DNA of 64,000 nt from JAOUEA01 sp963734685 (lineage in GTDB: Bacteria > Actinomycetota > UBA4738 > HRBIN12): assembly GCA_963734685.1 (NCBI GenBank), contig CAVTIC010000006.1, forward strand, positions 248,001 through 312,000, read 5' to 3'. Every line of letters begins with the position of its first letter. Positions within the stretch are counted from its first letter, which is position 1. A model generated the notes under the pieces. The model did no database searches, was not told where the DNA came from, and was given only the letters and a program-made list of their open reading frames with translations. Shown here one piece after another: positions 47,701 to 56,900 of the stretch. The position numbers and the translations under genes were made by a program.

Positions 47701-48129
47701 ATGGACTTCGTCGCGCAGGCCAGCGACGGTGGCGGCGGGTCGGCGGTCTTCTGGTTCTTCTATGTCGCCTTCATCGTCGTCTACCTCGCCGCGGGCTGGG
47801 TGGTCTTCACGAAGGCCGGGGAAGAGCGCTGGAAGTCGCTGATTCCGATCTACAACCTGTACGTGCTGCTGCGGATCGTCGGCCGCCCGGGCTGGTGGCT
47901 GATCCTGTACCTGATCCCGATCGTGAATGTGGTCGTTCTGGATCATCGTCTCGATCGACCTGGCGAAGGCTCGGCAAGGGCGTGGGGTTCGCGATCGGGT
48001 TGATCCTGCTGACGCCGATCTTCTACCTGGGTATCCTCGCCTTCGGCGACGCGACCTATCGCGGCCCGGCGGGTAGCGCCCGGAGCGGCAGGGGGCACGC
48101 CGCCTGCGATGCCTCCGGCACCTGCCTAG
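47701..48129 (+). CDS. Small membrane protein (DUF5684-like), about three frameshifts
   Basis: About 140 residues when indels near 47937, 47980 and 48080 are repaired. Start ATG 47701 has a strong GGGGGGAG site. Two to three hydrophobic segments (VFWFFYVAFIVVYLAAGWVVF; ILYLIPIVNVVVFWIIVSIDL; FAIGLILLTPIFYLGILAFGD) around WKSLIPIYNLYVLLRIVGRPG, the hallmark of DUF5684, then a Gly/Pro/Ala tail ending at TAG 48129. Role unknown. Confidence 0.7.
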
Positions 48130-48191
48130 TCTCAGGCCGCTCGACGTGAAGGAAGGGGTGGTCCGTCAGGGCCGCTCCTTCCGACATTCCG

Positions 48192-48261
<70 letters not shown>

Positions 48262-48353
48262 GGCGCTCGATGGGTGCGAGCCAAGCGTAGCGGACGGCGG
48301 CAGCCTGCCGACGACCTTCCGGAAGGGCTGACACCGCCTGAGATACTCCCCGC

Positions 48354-49215
48354 ATGCGCGTGGCCTTCCGTCTGCTCGACGTGTTCGCCGAAGAGCCGTT
48401 CGCCGGCAACCAGCTCTGCGTGGTGCCCGAGGTCCCCGCCCGGGCTCGACGGCGACTCGATGCAGACGCTCGCGCGTGAGATCGGGTTCTCCGAGACCAC
48501 GTTCGTGACAGCGGTCCGCGCCGACGGCTACGACGTGCGCATCTTCACGCCCGACAACGAGCTGCCGTTCGCGGGACACCCGACGATCGGCACGGCGTTC
48601 GTGCTGGTCTCGGAGGGGAAGGTCGCCTCACGGCTGGTGCAGACCTCTGCCGCGGGAGACGTGCCGGTCGAGGTCGATCTCGAGGGCGGGCGCGCGACGA
48701 TGCGGCAGCTGCCACCCGTGTTCTTCGACGCGGTCGACGACCGAGCAGCCGTTGCGGCCGCCGCGGGCCTCGAACCGGACGCCCTGATCGACGATCTCCC
48801 GATCGTGGCGGTGTCGACCGGGATCCCGCACCTCATGGTGCCGGTCCGCGACGAGGAGACCTTGCGGACGGCCGAGCGGAGCCCTCGCCTGTGCAACGCC
48901 GTCTGCGGATCGGCCGAGGCCGAGTCGCTCTACCTGTTCGCGGTCCGCGGCGATGGCGACGTGTTCGCCCGCATGTTCGACCGATTCGTCTCGATCGGGG
49001 AGGACCCGGCCACCGGGTCCGCCGCGGGGCCGCTCGGCGCCTACCTCGCCCGCCACGGGCTGGCGGGCCTGCCGGGGAGCGCCATCGTCGCGCAGGGGGA
49101 GATGATCGGCCGGCCGAGCTTCCTCTATCTGAACGTCATCGCGGATGGCGATAGCTGGACCGTCGAGGTCGGCGGCGGGGTGCGCATCGTGGGGGAGGGC
49201 GAGTTCACGATCTGA
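48354..49215 (+). CDS. PhzF-family isomerase, one frameshift
   Basis: About 286 residues after one indel near 48440. N-terminal piece from ATG 48354: MRVAFRLLDVFAEEPFAGNQ; then, in the other frame, MQTLAREIGFSETTFV, RIFTPDNELPFAGHPTIGTAF, PIVAVSTGIPHLMVPV, and FDRFVSIGEDPATGSAAGPLG with the conserved DPATGSA anion-binding loop. PhzF relatives catalyse isomerisations related to diaminopimelate epimerase; without other phz genes this is a general family assignment. Confidence 0.85.
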
Positions 49216-49236
49216 GACCTGGCGGGTGTGCTGCGA

Positions 49237-49650
49237 TCAACCGACGGGAGCGCACCCCACGGTGGGGCGCGTGACTTCGGCCGTCTCGTCGGCCTCGACC
49301 TCCGTGTAGAGCGAGTAGACCTCGCCGGCGGCTACAGGGCCCGGGCTGTCGTAGACCGTCGAGCCGCTGGCCGTGAACACCGCAGAGCCGGCGGCCGGAG
49401 GCACGATCACGCAGCGGAGCGGCGCCGTGCCCGACCCGGCGTTCGTCACGTCGTAGCGGTAGCACACGGGCTTGCCGGTCCCCACGGGGCAGTCGACGGC
49501 TTCCGGCGCCGCGACCACGAATCGGGCATCGGTGTTCGGCACTCGCGTCTGCAGCACGAACAGCGCCACGCCGATCGCGAGACCGGCGGCCAGCAGGGTG
49601 ACCAGCGCCATGTACACCAGGCTCGAGCGAGACGCGGGAAGTACCTGCAC
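49237..49650 (-). CDS. Membrane-anchored extracellular protein, unknown
   Basis: About 137 residues from GTG 49650. One transmembrane helix (LVYMALVTLLAAGLAIGVALF) followed by a beta-rich outside domain with two Cys near VDCPVGTGKPVCYRYDV and one in APLRCVIVPPAAG and TVGCAPVG. A longer start at 49800 is possible but adds low-complexity sequence. Resembles small DUF-type surface proteins; no family named. Confidence 0.6.
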   Translation of the reverse strand: MQVLPASRSSLVYMALVTLLAAGLAIGVALFVLQTRVPNTDARFVVAAPEAVDCPVGTGKPVCYRYDVTNAGSGTAPLRCVIVPPAAGSAVFTASGSTVYDSPGPVAAGEVYSLYTEVEADETAEVTRPTVGCAPVG

Positions 49651-49835
49651 GTCGACGACCGTAGCCGCGAGGCCGTATCCAGCGCAATCGGTCCTTCGGT
49701 CCCTTCTGTGTGCGACGTACCGGATACCGACTTTCGCCGACGGGGCGTCACGCAGCCTGGTCGCGCGCCTCGTCAGTGTGCCGGCGTCTCCATCGAGCAA
49801 CTTCGATCTCGGAGCTCGCGCCGCGGTTCATCGAG

Positions 49836-50516
49836 CTACCGAACCCCGACGGTGCGTGAGAAGACGCGAAGACCGTATCCGGTTGAACGATCGCCGTAGA
49901 GCACGAGGAGGAATTCGACACCCTCAGGCATGGTGAGCGTCTGTCGAAGGACGCGCCGCCTGTCCTTGGTTCGGAGAGTGAAGGTGTGCTTCCCAGCGGC
50001 GTAGCCCTTGAACAGATACGTGGGCCCGCCACTGCGGAGCATCAGATGGTCGATGCGCTCGCCGTCGACCGTCATCCGCAGCCCTGGTGCAGCCGCGTAG
50101 TTGCCGATCACGAACCGTGTCTGGCCTCGACGAACCTGCGGATGAGCAGGAAGCCAGAGGGGTTCAGAGCGGGCTGTTCCGTCTCTCCCCGGGTGGGCCA
50201 TCACGATGACCCAGTCCCCGTCGAAGGCGTAGAAGCTGCCCTCATCCACGAGCGTCCCGTCGCACGCCCCTCGAGCGGGCTCGCGAAGCTTGTACCGATG
50301 GCTCGTGGAGCTCGCAGGCAGCGTCACCGTGTGCTCCTGCGAACCGAACTCGACGGCGGTCGCGACCTCGGTTCCGTCGATGCAGAGGTCCAGTCGTCGG
50401 TCCGGGATGCCTTGGAAGAAGAACACCATGCTGGCCGCAGGAGCATCTGCGTGCCCCGCGATCGAAGCGGCAACGATCAGAGCGGCAGTGGTGCAGATGA
50501 GTGCGAACCGCTTCAT
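49836..50516 (-). CDS. Secreted DUF4397-like protein
   Basis: 226 residues from ATG 50516. Signal peptide about 1-23 (RFALICTTAALIVAASIAGHADA). Two beta-sandwich halves: VFFFQGIPDRRLDLCIDGTEV, SHRYKLREPARGACDGT, WVIVMAHPGRDGT, then RFVIGNYAAAPGLRMTVDG, GKHTFTLRTKDRRRVL. The layout of short-chain domains that describe themselves as DUF4397 fits, with moderate certainty. Extracellular role unknown. Confidence 0.65.
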   Translation of the reverse strand: MKRFALICTTAALIVAASIAGHADAPAASMVFFFQGIPDRRLDLCIDGTEVATAVEFGSQEHTVTLPASSTSHRYKLREPARGACDGTLVDEGSFYAFDGDWVIVMAHPGRDGTARSEPLWLPAHPQVRRGQTRFVIGNYAAAPGLRMTVDGERIDHLMLRSGGPTYLFKGYAAGKHTFTLRTKDRRRVLRQTLTMPEGVEFLLVLYGDRSTGYGLRVFSRTVGVR

Positions 50517-50698
50517 CGCATCCGTCCAATCAAGGGATCGGGGTCTCAGGAGAGCAGCCAACCGATGTGTGCGGGATCAGCCAAGCGGTCACATGGTTGA
50601 TTCTGCCTCCCCCGGACGGCCGTCGCTCGAGTTCGACACGCGGATGCTGCGTGGCCGATGTCACGTTGGCAGGTGGCCGGTCCGGGTGGCTGGTTGGC

Positions 50699-51264
50699 CT
50701 AACCCGCTGGATCCACCGGGGGAGGTGACGGCGGCGGGGAGGGTGACGGTGGCGGAGGTGACGGCGGTGGCGATGGTGAAGGAGGAGGAGATGTCGGAGG
50801 CGGGGGTGGCGGGGGCGGGTTCGGGCTGGGACTGGGGTCCGTCCCAGGACCGGGATCGGTGCTCGGATCGCCGCCAGCATCTCCAGAACGCCGCCACCAC
50901 CCGAGATCGAGGGACCGGTGTGGCCGTCGACGCTGGTCGGTCCGTCAGGGCTGCGGGGGCTCCCTGGGGCCGGCTCGGGGGCCACAGGAGGTCCGGATGG
51001 GGCAGGCGTCGTCCGTGGCCGGCCGGGAACGACAACGGCCTCCCCGACCGTCCCGACGCCCTCGCGAGCCGTCGGCAATGACGCCAGGCCGAGGAGGGCG
51101 GCGGTCAGGAGCGTCGCGCTGCATAGGCCAACGGTCACCCCGAGACGCAGACCCGGTCGGCGCGACATCCTCCTGATCAGGGCCCCGGCGATCAGGCCAC
51201 AGACCGTCACGAGCATGGCGAAGGTCAGTGCGTCGGCGAGAGTGGCGAGGTCGTCGGTGGTCAT
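50699..51264 (-). CDS. Membrane protein with Pro-rich tail, one frameshift
   Basis: About 188 residues. ATG 51264; two transmembrane segments (ALTFAMLVTVCGLIAGALI; LGVTVGLCSATLLTAALLGLA), then a Pro/Gly/Ser region. A frameshift near 50885 must be repaired to read the true tail, a long run of PPPSPSPPP-type repeats ending VDPAG at TAG 50699. The uncorrected frame gives an Arg/His-rich tail that is clearly wrong. Probably cell-wall spanning. Confidence 0.55.
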
Positions 51265-51382
51265 AGGTCTTCGTCGAGTCGCGGGGCCCCATGGCGTTGG
51301 GTTGATGGACCGTGGACCCGCCCCATTGTCAGGATGTACTCACTCCGCAGGCAAGGGGCAGGATCCCGCGCTCGAAGCCTCC

Positions 51383-51502
51383 ATGTCCTACGACCGCGAC
51401 GAGCTGATCGAAGTCCAAACGCCGAAAGGGGTAGACGTTCGGCCGATGTTCTGGTCCCCCAGATGCCCTACGGTTCAGGTCTATGCAGATGCGATCTTCT
51501 GA
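51383..51502 (+). CDS. Possible 39-residue peptide
   Basis: ATG 51383 to TGA 51502: MSYDRDELIEVQTPKGVDVR then a hydrophobic/aromatic end. It overlaps the next small gene by 20 bp, as coupled genes can. No RBS stands out. Confidence 0.3.
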   Translation: MSYDRDELIEVQTPKGVDVRPMFWSPRCPTVQVYADAIF

Positions 51503-51650
51503 GCAGGCCGTGCTCCTTCCCCCTGCCGACCCTCGTCGAACTCTCTGCACGAGGTGTGAGCACACGGAGTTCGTTCACGGTGACTTCGAGGCCCGCCGGT
51601 GTCTCTACTCCGAGTGCGGCTGCAGCGGATTCACACTGGGTGCCGCCTAG
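51483..51650 (+). CDS. Small Cys/His-rich (zinc-ribbon-like) protein
   Basis: 55 residues, ATG 51483 to TAG 51650. Contains LCTRCEHTEFVHGDFEARRC then LYSECGCSGF: CxxCxH...H...C...CxC, the spacing of small actinobacterial zinc-binding proteins. The regular ligand pattern argues for a real gene although it is very short. Zinc binding is inferred. Confidence 0.5.
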   Translation: MQMRSSEQAVLLPPADPRRTLCTRCEHTEFVHGDFEARRCLYSECGCSGFTLGAA

Positions 51651-51730
51651 CACGGCGTGACCTTCCCGAAGCGTACGGAAGGTGGGCCGCCCAGCAGATC
51701 CACGACACGACGTCTCCGTGGGCCGCTCCG

Positions 51731-52234
51731 CTAGAGCCCCACGTAGTGTCGTTCACGGTTCGTCGGTGCCCGGTCCGCGCTCGTGTAGTCCACACCCCAC
51801 ACCCGGAAGCGCACGGCCTTGTTGATGTCGAACCAGCCCAGGGGAAGGGTGCATCCGATGCTCCGTTCGCCCCGCCGTCGCGAGGGGCGGTGGCCGATGT
51901 AGCGACCCGTCTTGTACTCGTCCACGGTGCAACGATGTCGTTCGGGGAAGATCGTCACCCCCCGATCTGCCGACCGATCCGTTGGCTTCGTGCTACGTGT
52001 GTCCATCGGGATGACGATGAAGTCAAGGCCCTCCGAAGCGTGGAGTCGGTCCCACATGCCGATCCACAGCACAAGCCGTTCGGGGGTGGTGCGGGTCAGG
52101 ACCATCCGGACGTCGAGACCGCCGGTCGAGTCGTCAGGATCCCTACGTACCCTCGGGGGGCGAGCCGATGCCGACTCGACGAGCGTCGTACCGAGCACCA
52201 CCACCACCACTAGCACCATCATCGATCGCCGCAT
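51731..52234 (-). CDS. Secreted protein, unknown
   Basis: 167 residues from ATG 52234 with a GAGGAGA site; signal peptide about 1-24 (MMVLVVVVVLGTTLVESASA). Mature part has LDVRMVLTRTTPERLVLWIG, two Cys (HRCTVDEYKTGRYIGHR; IGCTLPLGWFDINK) that may form a disulfide, and a terminal beta strand RFRVWGVDYTSADRAP. No family recognised. Confidence 0.65.
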   Translation of the reverse strand: MRRSMMVLVVVVVLGTTLVESASARPPRVRRDPDDSTGGLDVRMVLTRTTPERLVLWIGMWDRLHASEGLDFIVIPMDTRSTKPTDRSADRGVTIFPERHRCTVDEYKTGRYIGHRPSRRRGERSIGCTLPLGWFDINKAVRFRVWGVDYTSADRAPTNRERHYVGL

Positions 52235-52457
52235 GACCGTCTCCTCTTTGCAGGCCGACGGGCTGAGCGATCCCCCGCTGAGGCATGACCACCGCCGCGC
52301 GAGCAACCGCTCTCTCTGTCCTCACACGAGCAAGGTGGCCGTCGGTCCTTGATGAAACCTTGACGCCGCCTCAGCGCCACCTCGTCGGGCAGAACTTCGT
52401 GAATCATCGGGGAGCGCCACTCCGTGGTGGACGGGTGCTACGGAGTTCCCGATGCAC

Positions 52458-52754
52458 CTAGGTGTCACCGTGTGCGAACGGCGGCTCCCATCCCTCAGCC
52501 TCGACCGTCGCGATGTAACGCAGCACTATCCCCTCCCTTGCGAGCATCGCGCTCCGTTCGTCGTTCGCGCCTTCGACGTATGCGAGCACCTGAGCGAGTG
52601 AGGACCTGAGGTTCCGGACTTGATCGACATGCTCTGCCTGATCCGGAATCGAAGGCATCCGCTCCAGCGCCCACGTGTAGTACCTGAGTCCGTTATCGCA
52701 GTGCACCCGGATCAGCTCCAGGGCCTCGTCGGCGCTCGGGGATGCCGCGTCCAC
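52458..52754 (-). CDS. Hypothetical helical protein
   Basis: 98 residues: a mainly helical protein (ADEALELIRVHCDNGLRYY, AEHVDQVRNLRSSLAQVLAYV). Composition supports coding; no family recognised. It stands alone, with nothing visible between 52235 and 52457. Confidence 0.5.
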   Translation of the reverse strand: MDAASPSADEALELIRVHCDNGLRYYTWALERMPSIPDQAEHVDQVRNLRSSLAQVLAYVEGANDERSAMLAREGIVLRYIATVEAEGWEPPFAHGDT

Positions 52755-52858
52755 ACGTGGATCGTAGCCACTCCGCCTTCGAGCGAGGGAGGCACCGCGT
52801 GCGACAGGGTGCGGCTATGCCACCGAGCCGATGCTGCCGCAACGAAGGTCCAGGGCCC

Positions 52859-53445
52859 CTACCGCGGCGGGATGAGCAGGTTGACGGCGCTGCCGATCGC
52901 CAGACCGAGTGCGGAACCGCCGACCACATCGAGCGGGAGGTGGGCTCCCACATACAACCGCGCGAAGGGCACGAAGCCGGAGAGGGCCGCGAGCGACACC
53001 CCCCAGCCATCCGCCACGTACGGCCGAGCGATGACCGTCAGGGTAGCGGAGACCGCGGCGTGCCCGGAGGGGAAGCCGCGATCCCCCTCCTCCACTCCTC
53101 GCAGCGTGACGCCCTCGATGATGCTCGCCGGGCGTCCACGATCGACGATCGAGTTTGAGCGCCTTCGCCGACACCCAGGCTGCGGTTCCGCCGACCACGA
53201 TCGCGAGCGCGAGGCGCGGGCGGTGACGCGCGAGGGCGAGGACGGCCACCGCGGGGACCGTTCCGAAGGTTCCGTACTGCATCGGTATCCAGATCGCCGG
53301 ATACCACTCCTCCCGGGAGGCCGTTGGCGGTCCGGAAGGTCTGCATCTCGGCGTGCGTGATCGGTCGCCGAGCGAGCGTCGCCGTTCCCAACAGGGTGCC
53401 GATCCCCACGGCAAGACCTGCGATCTCTCGTGTCGGCCGAGCCAT
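52859..53445 (-). CDS. PAP2-family phosphatase, two frameshifts
   Basis: About 195 residues in three pieces: ATG 53445 with MARPTREIAGLAVGIGTLL; a middle part WIPMQYGTFGTVPAVAVLAL and WVSAKALKL; then VDRGRPASIIEGV, GDRGFPSGHAAVSATLTVIA and PFARLYVGAHLPLDVVGG. The three type 2 phosphatidic-acid-phosphatase motifs KxxxxxxRP, PSGH and SR-xxxxxH-like are present (Ala-Arg in place of Ser-Arg in the last). An integral membrane lipid phosphatase; indels near 53310 and 53150. Confidence 0.78.
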
Positions 53446-53613
53446 CGCTACGGCTCACGCCTGCATGCCGAAGAACTGCTTCGACCCATCGGGTGGGCCG
53501 ACGGCCTCGGGTTGTGGATCTGGGCGACCTACACTGGCTACCGTGCTGGTCTCCATGGTGTCGTCTTCCTCGCTGGAGTCATGAGAGGTAGGAGCGCTGT
53601 GCCATCGCATATG

Positions 53614-54153
53614 CTACCCGCAACACCGGCACTGACCTGCGGAAACGCGGGGCGTAGCGCAGCCTGGTAGCGCACCTGCTTTGGGAGTAGGCATCGCCGA
53701 TACTGATCCACTATGCGGTGGCTCATCCCCTCGCTGTCGCTCCGGCGCACCGACGACCTCGGCCGCGTCATCCTCTTCGGCCGTTCGTTGGAACGACCGC
53801 TCGCGCTTGGGGCTCGCAATGCGGATGCGTTGGGCGATAGTTCCGAACAGCAGCGACACCACGGCAATCGAGGCGAGGTCGGTCAGTACGGCGAAGATGC
53901 GCCCCCCTGTCGAGATCGGGTTCGCCAGGGAGGAGGAGATCGTCGTGATCTGCGAGCTGGTCCAAAACAGGGCGTCACCGTATGTCGTGACCTCAGAGCC
54001 TGGCGCGCTCCGCTCGAGACGATAGAAGACGAAGGCGCCCGCGAGGACCAGGATCACCGTGACCATCGCGAGGACGGTCACCCGCGCCAAGAGGAGCTCG
54101 TTCGCCGATCGGGGTTCGCGCAGCGCTCGGAGGAAACCGTGTCGATAGCTCAT
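53614..54153 (-). CDS. Two-TM ion-channel-like protein ending in tRNA-Pro remnant
   Basis: 179 residues as read. First helix TVLAMVTVILVLAGAFVFYRL, pore region ALFWTSSQITTISSSLANPI, second helix IFAVLTDLASIAVVSLLFGTI. The layout is that of Ion_trans_2 channels but the filter reads TTISSSLA, not TVGYGD. From about residue 158 the frame is antisense of the truncated tRNA-Pro and its flank (PKAGALPGCATPRVSAG), so the original C-terminus was lost when that repeat formed. Confidence 0.65.
   Translation of the reverse strand: MSYRHGFLRALREPRSANELLLARVTVLAMVTVILVLAGAFVFYRLERSAPGSEVTTYGDALFWTSSQITTISSSLANPISTGGRIFAVLTDLASIAVVSLLFGTIAQRIRIASPKRERSFQRTAEEDDAAEVVGAPERQRGDEPPHSGSVSAMPTPKAGALPGCATPRVSAGQCRCCG
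53632..53691 (+). repeat. Truncated tRNA-Pro copy with its 5' flank
   Basis: 56 bp (53632-53687) identical to 54795-54850: 16 bp of 5' flank plus the first 40 nt of tRNA-Pro through the anticodon loop, then one mismatch and AGG before divergence. No T arm or 3' acceptor. With the intact tRNA it forms a 1.16-kb direct repeat around the channel gene's end and the DUF1269-type gene. Confidence 0.85.
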
Positions 54154-54269
54154 GGGGCGAAGCTAGCTGGTGGGGCCCGCTGATGCGAGCCGTCCAACCC
54201 TCGATCTGATCGGCAGAGATAGCGCCCAGGACGCCGCAGAACCGTACGCGGTCGCCGAAGCTCAGCCCT

Positions 54270-54785
54270 CTACGAGTTGACGGCGTCGACGATCTTCTCG
54301 CCGCCTTCGTTGACCGCTTTCACGACGGCGTCGTAGTCGCCCTTGTCGATCGCCTTGTTGACCTTCTTCGCGGCGTGGTCGACGGCGGCGTCGATCTTGT
54401 CCAGGTACTGGTCGTCCACCACCGCGACGATCGCCGAGGAGTTCGCCGGCAGCCAGTCCGCCTCGTCCAGGCTGGATGCGATCCGCTTCTCGTCGTGGTG
54501 CTTCGCGATCTTGCCGGCGACCCCACCTGCGACCGCGCCCACGGCCATCGCGCCAAGCAGCGGCGGGGCGAACAGGCCTACCACGAGCCCGGCGACCCCG
54601 CCCAGGGTCGCACCAGCCGCGACCTGCCGGCCGCCATGCTCGTGGACGTTCACCTTGCCGTCGGCGTCGCGGTCAAGTACCACCGATGCAATGACCGCAG
54701 CGTCGTCGAGCTGCTTGAGCGACTGATAGTCCTGCTTCGCTGTCGCCGTGTCTCCGTAAGAGGCGACGTAGAGGACGAGGTTCAA
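54270..54785 (-). CDS. DUF1269-family membrane-associated protein
   Basis: 171 residues from TTG 54785. N-terminal LVLYVASYGDTATAKQDYQS, LDRDADGKVNVHEHGG, glycine-rich membrane hairpin (GATLGGVAGLVVGLFAPPLLG, AMAVGAVAGGVAG), then SSLDEADWLPANSSAIVAVV and a helical lysine-rich tail. This is the DUF1269 layout; role unknown, often stress-associated in actinomycetes. The frame continues upstream as antisense of tRNA-Pro, which is not coding. Lies inside the tRNA-Pro repeat. Confidence 0.78.
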   Translation of the reverse strand: MNLVLYVASYGDTATAKQDYQSLKQLDDAAVIASVVLDRDADGKVNVHEHGGRQVAAGATLGGVAGLVVGLFAPPLLGAMAVGAVAGGVAGKIAKHHDEKRIASSLDEADWLPANSSAIVAVVDDQYLDKIDAAVDHAAKKVNKAIDKGDYDAVVKAVNEGGEKIVDAVNS

Positions 54786-54810
54786 GTCGGTACGCTGACC
54801 TGCGGAAACG

Positions 54811-54884
54811 CGGGGCGTAGCGCAGCCTGGTAGCGCACCTGCTTTGGGAGCAGGAGGTCGCGGGTTCGAATCCCGCCGCCCCGA
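54811..54884 (+). tRNA. tRNA-Pro (anticodon UGG)
   Basis: Acceptor CGGGGCG with CGCCCCG, anticodon loop TTTGGGA, T arm GCGGGTTCGAATCCCGC, discriminator A, no CCA. Its 5' part is duplicated at 53648-53691. The next gene starts one base after the discriminator. Confidence 0.96.
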
Positions 54885-54885
54885 C

Positions 54886-55704
54886 ATGTCGACCATGCGA
54901 ACGCATCGCGGCGCGATCGCGGCGTTCCTCGTGTCGGGGGCGCTCGCTCTCGCGGGTCTCGGGGCGATCGCGGCCTCACCCGCGTCGGCCGGGGCGGGCG
55001 GCGCCCCTGAGGAGCTGCGGCCCGATGTGATCGTGCGCCCGATCATCGAGATCCACATCGAGAAGTCCAGGGGCGTGAAGCTGTTGCGCTTCGCGACCAT
55101 CGTCGGCAACCGAGGGGCGGGGCCGGTAGAGCTGCAACCGCTCACCCCCGACCCCGACACCGACGACTGCGACGGCGACGGCGACCCGCTGAACGACCGG
55201 CGCGCGACGCAGATCGTCTACGGCGACTCGAACGGCAACGGGGTCTTCGACCGCCCGACGGATGAGCCGGTCGGTCCACCTCGGCCGGTGGGGTGCTCGG
55301 TCTTCCACGCGGCGCACAACCACTGGCACCTCGAGGAGTTCGCGCGATACCTGCTGGTGAAGCCCGCGACCGGTCGGGTGAAGGCGACGGCCGAGAAGGT
55401 GTCGTTCTGCGTGCGCGACAGCATCTCGTTCGCCTCGCCGGCGGGCTCCCCCGCACTGGGCTTCTACGGCAACTGCACGCAGGACTCGACGACCGGCCTG
55501 TCGATCGGGTGGGCCGACTACTACGCCTCGAACCTGGTCGGACAGGAACTCGACATCCGCGGGCTCCCGGACGGGCGCTACTGCCTGCGCACCGAGGCCG
55601 ACCCCGCCGACCGCCTCGTCGAGTCCGACGACACGAACAACGGCCGCTCGACGCTCGTGCGCATCAGGGGGCGCGCGGTGACCGACCTGCGCCTCGCCTG
55701 CTGA
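54886..55704 (+). CDS. Secreted lysyl-oxidase-like protein
   Basis: 272 residues from ATG 54886 (ATG 54895 possible). Signal peptide about 1-35 (AAFLVSGALALAGLGAIAASP). Mature part: FATIVGNRGAGPVELQP, copper-motif AAHNHWHLEEFARYLL (HxHxH), VSFCVRDS, GNCTQDSTTGLSIGWADYY and PDGRYCLRTEADPADRLVES. This is the bacterial lysyl-oxidase-like fold; oxidase activity is possible but the LTQ-cofactor residues cannot be confirmed by eye. Confidence 0.82.
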   Translation: MSTMRTHRGAIAAFLVSGALALAGLGAIAASPASAGAGGAPEELRPDVIVRPIIEIHIEKSRGVKLLRFATIVGNRGAGPVELQPLTPDPDTDDCDGDGDPLNDRRATQIVYGDSNGNGVFDRPTDEPVGPPRPVGCSVFHAAHNHWHLEEFARYLLVKPATGRVKATAEKVSFCVRDSISFASPAGSPALGFYGNCTQDSTTGLSIGWADYYASNLVGQELDIRGLPDGRYCLRTEADPADRLVESDDTNNGRSTLVRIRGRAVTDLRLAC

Positions 55705-55725
55705 GGGTCGCGGATCCCGCTCGGG

Positions 55726-56889
55726 TCAGCGGATGGCACCCGGCCCGCGCCCGTATCGCGTCATGATCTCGACGAGCGCGGCGTGGTCGAGACGGTGCGC
55801 CGTGATGCCGTCGCGGCCGGTCATCGTCTCGGCCGCGACGAGCGCGTTCAGGATCGCCTCCTCGGTGGCCTCGATCGCGCCCCAGAACAACTCGGTGATC
55901 GCCCCCTCGGGGATCATCGAAACCTCGACCGGGGTGGTGGCGCTCTCGATCTTGTAGCTCTCGAGCACGCCTCGGTTCCCCGTGGAGAACGCGAGGAAGA
56001 TGTCACCGCTGGAGTGCTCGCCGCCGCCGCCGACGCGCGCGATGCCGAGGCCGGCGCGCTGGGCGAGTCGCTCGAGCTGGTGGGGCAGCATCGGGGCATC
56101 GGTCGCGAGGATCACGATGATGGAGCCCATCCCGGGCTCGCCCCTGGCTTCGGACGCTGCGTCGCGTCGGATGCGGTCCTCCTCGTCCCACGGTGACGGC
56201 ACCACGGAGCGTGGGATCTCGCGGCCGACGGGAACGCCGTCGACCGTGAGGCGTTCGCGGCGTCCGTAGTTCGCCTGCACGAGCGCGCCCACGGTCCAGT
56301 CGCCGACAGCGCGAGAGGCCGTGCCGGTGCCACCTTTGAACTCGTGGCAGATCATGCCGGTCCCACCGCCGACGGCGCCCTCGGCGACCACGCCGCTCCT
56401 CGCCGAGTCGAGCGCCGCGAACAGGTGCTCAGGGCGCACGTGCATGCCGTTGATGTCGTTCAGCGCGCCGTCGTAAGTCTCGCCGACCACCGGCAGGCTC
56501 CAGTAGGCGGTGAGGTCGGCGCGGCCCCGGATCTCCGCCGCGACGAGCGCGTCGCGCACCACGCCGACGCTGTGGGTGTTCGTGAGCGCCACCGGGGTCG
56601 TGAGCTGGCCGGACTCTCGGATCCACTCGAGCCCGGTGAGCTCGCCGTTGCCGTTCAACCGGTGGCACCCGGCGAACAGGGGTTCGGCGCCGATACCCTC
56701 ATGGGGCATCACGACCGTGACCCCGGTCCGGATCGGGCCGACACCCACTCGGACGGCCCCCTCACCCTCGATCAAGGTCGTCATGCCGACCGCGACCCCG
56801 TCGACGTCCGTGATCGCGTTCAGAGGACCGGGGCGGAGCTGACCGACGGTGAGCCCGAGGTCTCGATAGCGGGTCGTGGTCTCCGTCAT
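55726..56889 (-). CDS. DmpA/P1-family (S58) peptidase
   Basis: 387 residues from ATG 56889. Signatures: GPLNAITDVDGVAVGMTTLI, GVTVVMPHEG, FAGCHRLNGNGELTGLEWI, TNTHSVGVVRDAL, AVGGGTGMICHEFKGGTGTASR with the autoprocessing Gly-x-Ser nucleophile site, and ARVGGGGEHSSGDIFLAF. These enzymes self-cleave and act as aminopeptidases or beta-peptide hydrolases. It lies next to an AzlCD exporter, which could remove released branched-chain amino acids. Confidence 0.9.
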   Translation of the reverse strand: MTETTTRYRDLGLTVGQLRPGPLNAITDVDGVAVGMTTLIEGEGAVRVGVGPIRTGVTVVMPHEGIGAEPLFAGCHRLNGNGELTGLEWIRESGQLTTPVALTNTHSVGVVRDALVAAEIRGRADLTAYWSLPVVGETYDGALNDINGMHVRPEHLFAALDSARSGVVAEGAVGGGTGMICHEFKGGTGTASRAVGDWTVGALVQANYGRRERLTVDGVPVGREIPRSVVPSPWDEEDRIRRDAASEARGEPGMGSIIVILATDAPMLPHQLERLAQRAGLGIARVGGGGEHSSGDIFLAFSTGNRGVLESYKIESATTPVEVSMIPEGAITELFWGAIEATEEAILNALVAAETMTGRDGITAHRLDHAALVEIMTRYGRGPGAIR

Positions 56890-56900
56890 GGACGCGGAGA

